Program-made: the position numbers and the translations under genes
Notes under the pieces: model-generated
The model's database searches: none
What the model was told of the DNA's origin: nothing
Seen by the model: only the letters and a program-made list of their open reading frames with translations
In this document: positions 24,561 through 33,481 of the stretch, piece after piece
How positions within the stretch are numbered: position 1 is the first letter of the stretch
Layout: every line of letters starts with the position of its first letter
Origin: an uncultured Lachnospiraceae bacterium
GTDB taxonomy: Bacteria; Bacillota; Clostridia; Lachnospirales; Lachnospiraceae
Direction of reading: 5' to 3'
NCBI GenBank assembly: GCA_947367855.1
Contig: CANBFE010000015.1
Coordinates: forward strand, 22,000-85,999
Length of the DNA: 64,000 bases

Positions 24561-25120
24561 CGTTCAAGTCTCCTTTTTTCAAACGCTTTCGCAAATACAC
24601 CCTCACAACGCCTGTATTTTTACTTTACAAACACAAAATTATCGTCCCGGCCGCTCCAGTGGCGTTCCGGCCTTTTGCCGCTGCTGCCTGTTCCATTTTA
24701 CCACATCCGGGCATTTTTTTCCATTGCAAATCCCGGCCAAATTTTTTCCACCATCTGCCTGGGCCGGGATACTCTCTTTCAGGAACGCAGCCCTCTATCT
24801 GTCCATCCGCCGCTTTTTTTATATTTTATCACTGCCTCTTTCGCATTCCATTCATCTTTCTTGATACATCAGGCAGAATTTTTCTTGAGGGAATATGGAA
24901 TTCCTTTGACAGAACTCTAAAAAATCGAACATCTAAAAACAGAAAAGACTTGACTGCAGCAGAAAACCCATTAAAATGAAATACAAATAAAGGGCAACGC
25001 ATTGAAAAAGGAAGGCGGTTGCCACCCAATTGGGCAGATATCAGCAAATTATACCTTCCAAGAGCCGTGAATTTCATCAAAAAAGCAGGAACCATACAGG
25101 AAAACGAAGGAGGACTGGCT
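24561..25120. other. Intergenic region without a recognisable gene
   Basis: 560 bases between divergent genes. I see no convincing ORF, repeat or RNA gene. Short T-rich and pyrimidine-rich tracts occur around 24700-24850. Confidence 0.6.
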
Positions 25121-25681
25121 ATGACATTTGACAAAGAACAAATTTTCCTATTCCCGGGAGAAACATTGACTGACATAATTTTTGACAAAGGTATTCGGTT
25201 TGACATTGTAAAAAAAGAAGAGTCCATATGGTGCGGCGCACTGGGTTATGCCGCCGATTTGACGGCTGAACCGGATATTGAAGGACTGCTTGCCAGATAT
25301 CAGGCTCTTATATCAGCAGAAAAACGAGAGCTTGTAAGCCCTGACTGGAGCGGCTGCCTAAGTATCGGCTATTGGCCCGGCGGAGATGTGCCCCGCGGAA
25401 TTATGTTCATGCAGCAGGTTGCAGCAGAGGAACAGGATAAACGGTATGACTTGTATAAAACCCCGGCTTCCCTGTACATCCGTGTTCACTATGACAGCGC
25501 AGAAATCCCCGAAAAGCTGTTGAGGAAAGAACAATGCGGCGTGTTTGAGCTGTATGGGCCGATTCATGAGCTGGCGGAGAAGAACGGCTATGAAGCCCTG
25601 TCACCTGTGAGCTATGAATTTGAATATTACGGCAGTAAATCCTGCTATGCTTATTGTGCAGTAAAAAAGAAAACAGCGTAA
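25121..25681 (+). CDS. GyrI-like/effector-binding-fold protein
   Basis: 186 residues. The alternation of strands, the Gly-Asp turn (PDWSGCLSIGYWPGGDVPRG) and the ending EFEYYGSKSCYAYCAVKK recall the stand-alone ligand-binding domains related to GyrI and AraC/MerR effector domains. No DNA-binding part. ATG 25121 has AAGGAGG upstream; the longer frame from 25019 does not. Possibly co-expressed with the acetyltransferase 90 bases downstream. Confidence 0.5.
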   Translation: MTFDKEQIFLFPGETLTDIIFDKGIRFDIVKKEESIWCGALGYAADLTAEPDIEGLLARYQALISAEKRELVSPDWSGCLSIGYWPGGDVPRGIMFMQQVAAEEQDKRYDLYKTPASLYIRVHYDSAEIPEKLLRKEQCGVFELYGPIHELAEKNGYEALSPVSYEFEYYGSKSCYAYCAVKKKTA

Positions 25682-25770
25682 AAATATCGTCATAAAAACA
25701 GGCTATTGTCCACGAATGCCGGAATCATATGGATTTACCGCAATTACACAACAGGGAGGAAAATGCAGAC

Positions 25771-26409
25771 ATGCGAGAAGAAGAAAAAATCAATGCAGGG
25801 ATTTTGTTCAGCCCCGCCGATCCCGAATTAAAGGCAATCAAGCTGAAAACCCACAATTTGAATGTAGACTATAACAATACATATGAGGATGAGGAAGAAA
25901 AACGGGCGGAAATCCTTTCCCAAATCATCGGCGAACTCGGAGAAGGCGGGCGTATCCAGGGTCCCATTGCGTTTCACTACGGAAAACACACCAAAATCGG
26001 CAGAAATTTCTTCGGAAATTTCAACCTGACAATCCAGGACGATGCCGAAGTCACCATAGGGGATAACTGCAATTTTGGTCCCAATGTAACCATTGTAACA
26101 CCTGTCCATCCCATGCTCCCCAATGAGCGCCGGGCAATGCTGACGGCAAACGGGGAGAAAAAATCCCTCTGCTATGCCAGGCCCGTACATATCGGCAATG
26201 ACTGTTGGTTCGGCGCTTCCGTGACAGTCTGCCCCGGTGTGACGATTGGAGACAACTGTGTCATCGGCGCAGGCAGCGTGGTCACAAGGGATATTCCCGC
26301 AGGCAGCTTTGCCGCAGGTGTTCCGTGCAGAGTAATACGGAAGCTTACCGAGGCGGACAGCATGCGGCATCTGCCGGATATTCTGGCGGACAATTCCATC
26401 ATAGAATGA
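25771..26409 (+). CDS. Sugar O-acetyltransferase (LacA/Maa type)
   Basis: 212 residues. N-terminal helical segment, then a left-handed beta-helix of hexapeptide repeats (IGDNCNFGPNVTIVTPVHPM, IGNDCWFGASVTVCPGVTIG, GAGSVVTRDIPAG). The His in TPVHP is the usual catalytic base. Acts on maltose, galactosides or similar with acetyl-CoA, as a trimer. I use ATG 25771; ATG 25729 is in frame with no ribosome site, while GGGAGG lies about 12 bases before 25771. Confidence 0.92.
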   Translation: MREEEKINAGILFSPADPELKAIKLKTHNLNVDYNNTYEDEEEKRAEILSQIIGELGEGGRIQGPIAFHYGKHTKIGRNFFGNFNLTIQDDAEVTIGDNCNFGPNVTIVTPVHPMLPNERRAMLTANGEKKSLCYARPVHIGNDCWFGASVTVCPGVTIGDNCVIGAGSVVTRDIPAGSFAAGVPCRVIRKLTEADSMRHLPDILADNSIIE

Positions 26410-26493
26410 AATTTATTGTGCCATGAGGCAAAACCTGCTGAATTTTGCTGACGGAATATCAAACAAGAACCCTTGACATGAGGAGGATTTTTT

Positions 26494-26592
26494 ATGCTGA
26501 AAAAACGTGCTGGCACCATGTCTTTAACTATCATTAAAGGAAAATTTGCTAAAAATACTATTTCCTTTAACGCACCCTCTCTCTTTTCTTAA
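26494..26592 (+). CDS. Possible small ORF with a strong ribosome site
   Basis: 32 codons (MLKKRAGTMSLTIIKGKFAK...) preceded by GAGGAGG at an ideal distance. Its 3' end overlaps the convergent AT-rich acetyltransferase gene. Could be the head of a gene truncated when that AT-rich piece arrived. No homology recognised. Confidence 0.3.
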   Translation: MLKKRAGTMSLTIIKGKFAKNTISFNAPSLFS

Positions 26593-27028
26593 TGCTAAAT
26601 CCATTCTTCAAATACAACTTCACTGCATTTTGATTCCATTCAGCTACATGCAAAATAATTTCTTCATAGCCTTGTTCCTTTATATGATTCATTCCCCATA
26701 ACAATAATTTTTGTCCTATACCCTGTCCTTGAAACGATTTCTCAACAATTAAATCATCTAACTCATTTTCATAACAAGAAACAGCACCTACTATTACTCC
26801 ATTTTGCAAATAAAGGAAAATATCCTTTATTTTATCTTTAATTTGGGAATAATCATAATAAAAATTTATTGGCTCAACTTCTAACGCTTTTCTCATTTTG
26901 TAAAAACATTCATTATATATTTTCATATATTCATTCCAATATTCTTTTTGAAAAGAAACACATATTATGTCATTGTGATACTTCAATCCTTTATTATAAA
27001 TCATTTCATAAGCCATTATTTCTTTCAT
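26567..27028 (-). CDS. GNAT acetyltransferase, AT-rich
   Basis: 153 residues. Acetyl-CoA binding motif A is visible as LIVEKSFQGQGIGQKLLLWG (Q-x-x-G-x-G), followed by the NQNAVKLYLKNGF end typical of GNATs. The gene is much more AT-rich than its neighbours, with many ATA/TTA/AAA codons, which suggests recent transfer. Start at 27028 after GGGAGAAACATAG. Substrate unknown. Confidence 0.88.
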   Translation of the reverse strand: MKEIMAYEMIYNKGLKYHNDIICVSFQKEYWNEYMKIYNECFYKMRKALEVEPINFYYDYSQIKDKIKDIFLYLQNGVIVGAVSCYENELDDLIVEKSFQGQGIGQKLLLWGMNHIKEQGYEEIILHVAEWNQNAVKLYLKNGFSIKKRERVR

Positions 27029-27104
27029 CTATGTTTCTCCCAAAAATTAATCACTCATCATCAATGAAACTTGACAGAGCCAACGGCCAAATACGGTTGC
27101 AGTT

Positions 27105-27536
27105 TTATTTCCCGGAAAGTCTTTTTGCAAGATGTATCTCGCCGTCCTCGCGGTAACCGAAGGTTGTGTAAGCAGTCCGGGCCGCCGTGTTCTCCGCTCC
27201 GGTAAGCAGCTCAAATTTATGGAGCAGATAATGCTTTTGGCAGTATTGTTCTGCATAAGCGATCATTGCCCCTGCAATTCCAGACCGCCTGTGCTGCGGT
27301 TTTACATACACCTCGGTGATCTCCGGCATATAGTCGTCATAACAGAAAGACTTTTTCAGCTGAACGCACACAAAACCGGTGAGTTCCCCCTGATCCTCAT
27401 CGACAATGACCACCTCCTGCCTGTTGGCAGTGAGGGAGGCCCTTATGTTTTCCAGTGTGGTTTCGCCCTCACCGTTAAACTCGTTATTCAACATCTGTAA
27501 TTGCGCTGCATCCTGTTCTGCGGCAATGCGTACCAT
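27105..27536 (-). CDS. GNAT acetyltransferase
   Basis: 143 residues. EVYVKPQHRRSGIAGAMIAY is motif A (R-x-x-G-x-A) and ENTAARTAYTTFGYRED the C-terminal strand-helix. Begins one base before the stop of the upstream GNAT gene (27537-28028) on the same strand, so the two are co-translated. Small single-domain GNATs of this kind often acetylate antibiotics or peptides; the substrate is not visible. Confidence 0.9.
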   Translation of the reverse strand: MVRIAAEQDAAQLQMLNNEFNGEGETTLENIRASLTANRQEVVIVDEDQGELTGFVCVQLKKSFCYDDYMPEITEVYVKPQHRRSGIAGAMIAYAEQYCQKHYLLHKFELLTGAENTAARTAYTTFGYREDGEIHLAKRLSGK

Positions 27537-28028
27537 TCAGTCTACCTCCATCTCATATAATGCCATAGAGCGGCCATTGGGATAATCAAGAATATCCACA
27601 ATTTTATAACCGGCCTTCAGATAAATCTTTCTGACCGCCTTTTCATCCAACCCGGTGTCCAATCGGATGTACCGGATGCCGCGCCTGCGGCACTCTGACC
27701 GGATTGCCTCCGTAACCAGTTTTGTCATGCCCCTCCCTGCAAATCTGCGCAGAACACAGAATTTATGCAGGTAGGCGGCTTCCTGTTCGGGAGCATTGGG
27801 CCAGTAAACTGCATCCGTCCACTGCAGAATGAAGCCGCAGGCAATTTCCCCGTCAATTGTACCAATGCAGAAATTCTCCGGTTGGGCATCGGGAGTAAGC
27901 AGTTCTTCCGCCGTCAGCCATTCATCAGGCCAGACACGGTATCCCTGTTTCCGTCCCCAGGCCGCAACCTCACGCATAACGGAAATAGCGTTTTCCACTT
28001 CCCCAAAATGAATCTCTATTTTTTCCAT
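27537..28028 (-). CDS. GNAT acetyltransferase
   Basis: 163 residues. Motif A HKFCVLRRFAGRGMTKLVTE and the EKAVRKIYLKAGYKIVD end place it in the GNAT superfamily. It abuts the following GNAT gene. Its ribosome site (AAGGACAGGG) is the last unit of a 16-bp tandem array that fills the upstream leader. Substrate unknown. Confidence 0.9.
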   Translation of the reverse strand: MEKIEIHFGEVENAISVMREVAAWGRKQGYRVWPDEWLTAEELLTPDAQPENFCIGTIDGEIACGFILQWTDAVYWPNAPEQEAAYLHKFCVLRRFAGRGMTKLVTEAIRSECRRRGIRYIRLDTGLDEKAVRKIYLKAGYKIVDILDYPNGRSMALYEMEVD

Positions 28029-28033
28029 GATCC

Positions 28034-28120
28034 CTGTCCTTCACAATTTCTGTCCTTCACAATTCCTGTTCTTCACAATTTCTGTTCTTCACAATTTCTG
28101 CCCTTCATGATCCCTGTCCT
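28034..28120. repeat. 16-bp tandem repeat in GNAT leader
   Basis: About five units of CTGTCCTTCACAATTT (28034, 28050, 28066, 28082, 28098 and a partial) with a 16-bp period. In the minus-strand message each unit reads ...GTGAAGGACAG, so it repeats a Shine-Dalgarno-like core; the unit nearest the gene serves the ATG at 28028. Confidence 0.8.
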
Positions 28121-28234
28121 GATAGCTGCATTCCGAAACTGATAACTGCGTTTTTCAATTCCAATGCCAAATTACCCCATCTCCCCGCCCCAAACAGTCC
28201 TTGCCCAGAGCGTAAAACATGATTCGTGTTTGTG

Positions 28235-28693
28235 TCACTTAATATCAATCCAAATGCCAACATCCCTCATCACAGAATCGGGAACGCTCTTATAGAAGCG
28301 CTGTGCCTCCTCATTGGCGGCAGTCAAGGCAATCAGCGTGTCGATTTGCCTGTCCTTTAAGATTTGCCGCAAAGATTCCAACAGCCGTTGCGCCACTCCC
28401 TGATGCCTGCTGCTTTTTATGACGCAGATCCAGTCGAGATACGCCTTTTTTGACCCATCAAAGCGGCTTGCAATGAGGGAAGCGTCAATCCTTCCAACCA
28501 CATTTCCGTCGTCATATGCCAGAAGAGAAATGGCATTGTCGAAACTCCTGTCATCAAAACTCCTTTCCACAGCGCTGACATAAGCCTGATTGATCTCCCA
28601 CCCCCAGAAGTCTTCCTCCCCGCGCAGTCTCCTTTCAAAATCCAAAACATCTGGTATTCTGTCTTTCGTATAGGTTTGTATCTTCAATTCCAT
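28235..28693 (-). CDS. GNAT acetyltransferase
   Basis: 152 residues. DWICVIKSSRHQGVAQRLLE is motif A (R-x-x-G-x-A) and AANEEAQRFYKSVPDSVMRD the C-terminal part. ATG 28693 has GGAGGGTGG upstream; the frame open to 28834 lacks one and covers a small-RNA promoter. Fourth GNAT gene in 2.2 kb. Substrate unknown. Confidence 0.88.
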   Translation of the reverse strand: MELKIQTYTKDRIPDVLDFERRLRGEEDFWGWEINQAYVSAVERSFDDRSFDNAISLLAYDDGNVVGRIDASLIASRFDGSKKAYLDWICVIKSSRHQGVAQRLLESLRQILKDRQIDTLIALTAANEEAQRFYKSVPDSVMRDVGIWIDIK

Positions 28694-28750
28694 ATCCCAC
28701 CCTCCAATAAATTGAAAGTAAATTTTAGTAAATTTAGCGTTCCGCAGCAT

Positions 28751-28876
28751 TTGACAGCAGCGGATAAATATGTTACAATAACTGAACAAAAGGGAATACT
28801 GCCGATAGACGGTCAGCCCAAAATAAGATATCACAAAGAAGTGACTTTTCCTTTGGCTGGGGCGGTCACTTTTTTG
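28751..28876 (+). ncRNA. Putative small RNA, copy A (with promoter)
   Basis: TTGACA (28751-28756), 17 bp, TACAAT (28774-28779), predicted start near 28786. The ~90-nt RNA contains AAAAGGGAATACTGCCGATA + GACGGTCAGCCCAAAATAA and ends in an AAGTGAC/GTCACTT stem (28839-28871) followed by TTTTTT. No ORF. A second copy lies 295 bases downstream. Confidence 0.7.
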
Positions 28877-29045
28877 TGTTATCTATGTATGCTATCAAGA
28901 TTGGAACAATGAGGAGCAGTCCCCTCTGCGTCTGCATCGAAGGACTGACCGCCTACCCGTTATGGCAGTACCCCATGTGCGTATTTTATCAGAAAAAGTC
29001 GGATGCTGCAAGGGCCATTTCTGCTATTTTCTGTATCTGCAGCAT

Positions 29046-29167
29046 TTGACAGCAACGGAAAAATATATTACAATGTTAGCACAAAAGGGAATACTGCCGA
29101 TAGACGGTCAGCCCAAAATAAAGATATTTACAAAGAAGTGACCTTGGCTTGGGCGGTCACTTTTTTG
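29046..29167 (+). ncRNA. Putative small RNA, copy B (with promoter)
   Basis: TTGACA (29046-29051), 17 bp, TACAAT (29069-29074), the same core (GGGAATACTGCCGATAGACG...) and terminator stem AAGTGACC/GGTCACTT (29136-29162) plus U-run. Differences from copy A are concentrated in the -10 flank and loop, while stem and core are kept, which argues for a functional RNA. Lies just upstream of a two-component system. Confidence 0.7.
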
Positions 29168-29262
29168 TGTTCCGGAAGTAACGATTTGACCGTTTGTAGA
29201 CTTTTCTCTGATAGGATTATCATGCCGCAGTCTTATATCCATGGAAAATGAAAGGAAGAAAA

Positions 29263-29934
29263 ATGACACCTAAAATTCTATTAGTCGATGATGAAGAATC
29301 CATATGCAATATGATAAAACTGCATTTTCAAACAGAGGGGTATCTTGTCTACACGGCTTTCGATTCAGAGGAAGCTGTCAGGGCACTGTCAAACAGGCCG
29401 GATTTGATATTATTGGATATCAATATGCCGGAGGTCAGCGGACTGGAACTTTGCAAAAAGATACGAAATTATATTGACTGCCCTATCCTCTTTTTGACTT
29501 CCCGCGTTACAGAGCAGGACAAAATCGTCGGTTTACAAGTGGGCGGCGACGATTATATTACAAAGCCTTTTAGCCTTGCCGAATTGACTGCCCGGGTAGA
29601 AGCCCATCTCCGGAGGGAAAGCAGGGTGCGCCGCAGCGATGTCAAAATGTGTGGAGAACTGTTTATTGATTACCCGGGGCGCTGTGTGTACTGCAATGAA
29701 CAGGTTGTTCCTTTTTCCAAAAAGGAATTTGATATCATTGCATTTCTGTCCATCAATGCCGGACAGGTTTTTGACCGGGAAAAAATTTACGAAAGGATTT
29801 GGGGATATGACGCAGAGGGAAGCAGCGATATTCTGAAAGAACATATACGGCGAATCCGTTTGAAATTGGCACAGGTGACGGACAAGAACTATATCGAAAC
29901 GGTCTGGGGGTGCGGCTATAAATGGGTAAATTAA
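29263..29934 (+). CDS. OmpR/PhoB-type response regulator
   Basis: 223 residues. Receiver domain 1-115 with the acidic pair DDEE, phospho-acceptor Asp in LILLDINMPE, Thr in LFLTSR and Lys in YITKPF; winged-helix DNA-binding domain in the C-terminal half (KEHIRRIRLKL, GCGYKW). ATG 29263 is preferred (AAAGGAAG upstream) over ATG 29248. Overlaps its histidine kinase by 13 bases; the ABC exporter downstream is the likely target. Confidence 0.95.
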   Translation: MTPKILLVDDEESICNMIKLHFQTEGYLVYTAFDSEEAVRALSNRPDLILLDINMPEVSGLELCKKIRNYIDCPILFLTSRVTEQDKIVGLQVGGDDYITKPFSLAELTARVEAHLRRESRVRRSDVKMCGELFIDYPGRCVYCNEQVVPFSKKEFDIIAFLSINAGQVFDREKIYERIWGYDAEGSSDILKEHIRRIRLKLAQVTDKNYIETVWGCGYKWVN

Positions 29935-31121
29935 AAAGCATGTCGCTGAAAAAATCGTTCTGCCTTATTGTTTTTATCGCCGCTATGATTGTCATTGTCC
30001 TCTCTACGGTGGCAGTAAAAATCTGTTCCCAGAAGCATGACGAAATTACAGTGTCACACGCTTTTATCGCAAACGGCGCACTTATATATCCCGAAAACGG
30101 ACGCTATATTATGGAGGCCGCAGCTGATGATGCAGATGCCGATACAACGGCATATACCGATTCCGAATTGCTTATATGCCGGACTTTGGAGATTTTGATT
30201 GTGCTGCTGCCTGTTTTGTTTTCCGTCTTAGGAATTGGCTGTGCTGCAATCAGTTTTTATCATATCAAGTTAAAGGAACCTTTGAAAGCATTGCAGCAGG
30301 GAATTGACCATATCTCAAAAAATGATTTGGATTTTACAATAGATTACCAAAAGCAGGATGAATTAGGCAAATTATGCAGCGCTTTTGAATGCATGCGCAG
30401 GGAATTGGTCCGAAATAACCGCCATATGTGGAATCTGGTGGACGAAAGGAAAAAAATCAATGCCAGTATATCCCATGATCTGCGGACACCGATCACAGTC
30501 ATTAAAGGATACAGCGAGTATTTGGATAAGAATACAGGCAAAGGGACCCTCACAGAGAGAGGAATTCAGGAGATTGCGGTATATATTCATCAGGCGGCAG
30601 GCAGATTGGAGGAATACGCCGATTCCGTCCATGAAATGCAAAGCCTGGAGGATATGCGTTTAGAATACCGGGAAGTATCCTTGCGTGCTTTTGAGGAAGA
30701 AATGGTTTCCCAGTTTTCTGTCATTGGCGGACAAACCGCGAAAAAAATTTGTGTATCATCAGAGCTTCCGCAGCAGACAGTCATCCTTTCTGCTGCAGCG
30801 GTATTCCGTATCACAGAGAATATAATCTCCAACGCCCTGCGATACTGTAAAGAAAAAATTGAAGTAGACATTTCCTTTTCGCAGCCGTTTCTCATGGTTA
30901 TGGTAACCGACGACGGCAAAGGCTTTTCGCAGAAAGATCTTGCAGAAGCAACCGATTATTTTTACAAAGGGAAATCTTCAAAAGATCATTTTGGTATCGG
31001 TTTATCCATCTGTAAGATGCTTTCGGAAAAACATGGCGGTTGTATCCGGCTTGACAATGCGCCGGGAAAGGGCGCAAGGGTGACCGTAAAAATAAAAACA
31101 GAAAATTTATCTGCATTGTGA
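29922..31121 (+). CDS. Sensor histidine kinase
   Basis: 399 residues. Membrane helix near 12-30, a short extracytoplasmic loop, a second helix near 88-110, HAMP-like linker, then HisKA with the phospho-acceptor His in ASISHDLRTPITVIKGYSEY and a HATPase domain (NIISNALRYC; DDGKGFSQKDL; FGIGLSICKMLSEKHGG). The small loop is typical of kinases that sense through an associated transporter or membrane stress. Operon with the response regulator; ABC genes follow after 72 bases. Confidence 0.95.
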   Translation: MGKLKSMSLKKSFCLIVFIAAMIVIVLSTVAVKICSQKHDEITVSHAFIANGALIYPENGRYIMEAAADDADADTTAYTDSELLICRTLEILIVLLPVLFSVLGIGCAAISFYHIKLKEPLKALQQGIDHISKNDLDFTIDYQKQDELGKLCSAFECMRRELVRNNRHMWNLVDERKKINASISHDLRTPITVIKGYSEYLDKNTGKGTLTERGIQEIAVYIHQAAGRLEEYADSVHEMQSLEDMRLEYREVSLRAFEEEMVSQFSVIGGQTAKKICVSSELPQQTVILSAAAVFRITENIISNALRYCKEKIEVDISFSQPFLMVMVTDDGKGFSQKDLAEATDYFYKGKSSKDHFGIGLSICKMLSEKHGGCIRLDNAPGKGARVTVKIKTENLSAL

Positions 31122-31193
31122 CGGAATGTAGACAAATCCCTGTTAAACTCTCCTTATCACAAACGTTGGAAAACGTTGAAAGGAGAGTTTTTT

Positions 31194-32075
31194 ATGCAAA
31201 TCGAAATAACAGGATTACAAAAATATTATGGCGGAAATGCAGTTCTAAAAGACATTTCCCTCACAATTGAAAACGGTATGTATGGGCTGCTTGGACGGAA
31301 CGGAGCCGGAAAAACGACTTTCATGCGTATCTTATCTACCCTGCTGAAACCCTCTGGCGGAAAAATTACTTTTGACAGGATTCCTTTGGAGGACACAAAG
31401 CGGATCCGCCCTTTGATCGGCTATCTTCCACAGGAATTTTCGTTATACCCGGATATGTCGGTATGGGAAACCATGGGCTATTTGGCAGCCATGTCGAAAC
31501 TTCCAAAGGAGATACAGAGGGAGCGCATACCAGACCTTTTGCAGCAGGTGAATTTATGGGAACACCGGAAAAGTAAAGTCCGGAAACTGTCTGGCGGAAT
31601 AAAAAGGCGGCTTGGAATTGCACAGGCCTTGCTGAATAATCCAAAGGTTTTGATTGTGGATGAACCCACCGCCCATCTTGACCCGGAAGAACGGCTGCGT
31701 TTCTATAATCTGTTAGACGAATTTTCCAGTGACCGCATTGTGATTGTGTCCTCTCATATTGTGGCTGATATGGAATCGGTATGTGCAAAGGTAGCCGTAC
31801 TGGACGCGGGACAGCTTCTGTATGCCGGAGCAATAGAGAAACTGGCTGAAACAGCAAGGGGAAAGGTGTATGAACTGATGATTCCCAAAAAGGAATTGGC
31901 GGCAGCAAAGCAAAACTACTGCATTCTATCCAGTCAGGGGCATTTATCCGATACCAAAATCCGTGTACTGGCTGACAGGGTTCCTGCTGTTGGCTGTCCG
32001 GTTTCATGTACCCCCACTGTCTGCGACGGTTATATGGAGCTGCTGCGTTTATTGGAAAAGGGGGTGAAAATATGA
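31194..32075 (+). CDS. ABC transporter ATP-binding protein
   Basis: 293 residues. Walker A GRNGAGKTT, Q-loop GYLPQEFSLY, signature LSGGIKRR, Walker B LIVDEPTAHLD, switch VSSHI; a ~70-residue C-terminal extension follows. ATG 31194 follows AAAGGAGAG. The leader contains two AAACGTTG repeats. With two membrane genes it forms an ABC-2 exporter downstream of a two-component system, as in peptide-antibiotic resistance loci. Stop and next start overlap (ATGA). Confidence 0.93.
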   Translation: MQIEITGLQKYYGGNAVLKDISLTIENGMYGLLGRNGAGKTTFMRILSTLLKPSGGKITFDRIPLEDTKRIRPLIGYLPQEFSLYPDMSVWETMGYLAAMSKLPKEIQRERIPDLLQQVNLWEHRKSKVRKLSGGIKRRLGIAQALLNNPKVLIVDEPTAHLDPEERLRFYNLLDEFSSDRIVIVSSHIVADMESVCAKVAVLDAGQLLYAGAIEKLAETARGKVYELMIPKKELAAAKQNYCILSSQGHLSDTKIRVLADRVPAVGCPVSCTPTVCDGYMELLRLLEKGVKI

Positions 32076-33481
32076 AGCGTTTATTTCTCATGGAGTGCAG
32101 AAAAATCACACGAAGCGTTCTGTATTGGCTGTATCTTGCAGCCTTAGTGGTCACCGTCATGCAAAATTATGAAACCACTGTTGAAAGCGAGCTTGGCCAG
32201 ACGGACAATCCGGCTTCCGTATTTTATATCGCGGAAAATGGTGTGTATGCAGAAAATACCGATCCATTGGGGGAAGATACAGAGCACAGGATGATGATGG
32301 AAGCCACAAAGCGGCTTATGGAGAATTACAGAAGCAACAGCTACGAATATTATCCCTTTGGATATGTGAAGCGAAAAAAGCTGTCCGAAAAGGAACAGGC
32401 GGCAGTGCTTTCGTATCTGAAAGAGCTGACAGGTCTTGAGGAATCCGGGATAATTGACACAGAGGAAAACCGGGATGCAGAAGATATCCAGATTTCCGGC
32501 GGCGGCGCCTTTGTCCTACATCCGGGACAGGGAGGTTCCTTCGGGAACGGGCAGTTTATTGCAGAGCCGGAGGATTGGGAATATGTGGAGAATTATTCCG
32601 GGTTGTCACAATCTAAGGAGAATCCGGGAAGCGGATTTGAAATACAGGTTCCATTTGACCGCTTCAAAGAGATTATGGATTGTGTGAACAATCTGATTGG
32701 GCGCAATTCCTACTTTAGCCGGACCATGCTTTCCATGTATTATTGTCCAAATGATCTGCAGGATACCCCGATTACAGAGCAGCAGCACCGGGAGTTCTAT
32801 GAAAAGGATCATGTGACAGGGGCATTTGCCCGCTATTTTTGTGACAGCATTTCCCGCATTGTATTATGCCTGCCTGCATTTGTCATGATTGATTTGTTGT
32901 TAAAAGATAAACGGTGCAGAATGAATCCATTGCTTTATCCCCGGACGGAAAGCTCTGCAAAAATAATCATCACCCGTTTTGGAGCGGTAAGCGGTATGAT
33001 CATGCTCCCTGTCCTTATCCTGCCGGTAAAATCTTTGCTGACATTGGTGCTGTATTGCCGCAATATGGACATTCCTGTAAATAGATTCGCTTTTGCCGCA
33101 TATCTCTCTGCATGGATTTTCCCAACGGTTTTGTTGGTTGTTTCCATTGCTTTGTTCGTAACGGTGCTGACTGAAAACGGTTCTGCTGTTCTGCTTGCGG
33201 GGTTGATTTGGCTGTTCTGCAGACCCTCTGTGGACAAATTGGCAGGGGGAAATTACGGGCTTTTTGATCTCATTGTCCGCCATAATACTTTGAAGGGATA
33301 CGGGCGCATGATGGAAAATATGCATATGCTGATTTTGAACAGGGTGCTTGTGTCTGTCACTGCACTTTTGTTTGTGGGCTTTGCCATAATTGTTTATAAC
33401 GCAAAGCGGAAAGGGGGAATCCGATTTGAACGCCGAAAATTTTTTCATAATCATAGCCGCAAACATTCGCATGTATTATAA
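32072..33481 (+). CDS. ABC exporter membrane subunit with large outer domain
   Basis: 469 residues. First helix at ~17-35, then a ~210-residue extracytoplasmic region (Glu- and Tyr-rich, Gly-rich ISGGGAFVLHPGQGGSFGNG), then about five helices. ATG 32072 overlaps the ATPase stop. The big outer domain suggests recognition of an extracellular peptide. Confidence 0.85.
   Translation: MKRLFLMECRKITRSVLYWLYLAALVVTVMQNYETTVESELGQTDNPASVFYIAENGVYAENTDPLGEDTEHRMMMEATKRLMENYRSNSYEYYPFGYVKRKKLSEKEQAAVLSYLKELTGLEESGIIDTEENRDAEDIQISGGGAFVLHPGQGGSFGNGQFIAEPEDWEYVENYSGLSQSKENPGSGFEIQVPFDRFKEIMDCVNNLIGRNSYFSRTMLSMYYCPNDLQDTPITEQQHREFYEKDHVTGAFARYFCDSISRIVLCLPAFVMIDLLLKDKRCRMNPLLYPRTESSAKIIITRFGAVSGMIMLPVLILPVKSLLTLVLYCRNMDIPVNRFAFAAYLSAWIFPTVLLVVSIALFVTVLTENGSAVLLAGLIWLFCRPSVDKLAGGNYGLFDLIVRHNTLKGYGRMMENMHMLILNRVLVSVTALLFVGFAIIVYNAKRKGGIRFERRKFFHNHSRKHSHVL

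Noticed and set aside
28676..29251. Small ORFs over the duplicated RNA units
   Set aside because: They begin without ribosome sites and run through the promoters and terminators of the small RNAs.
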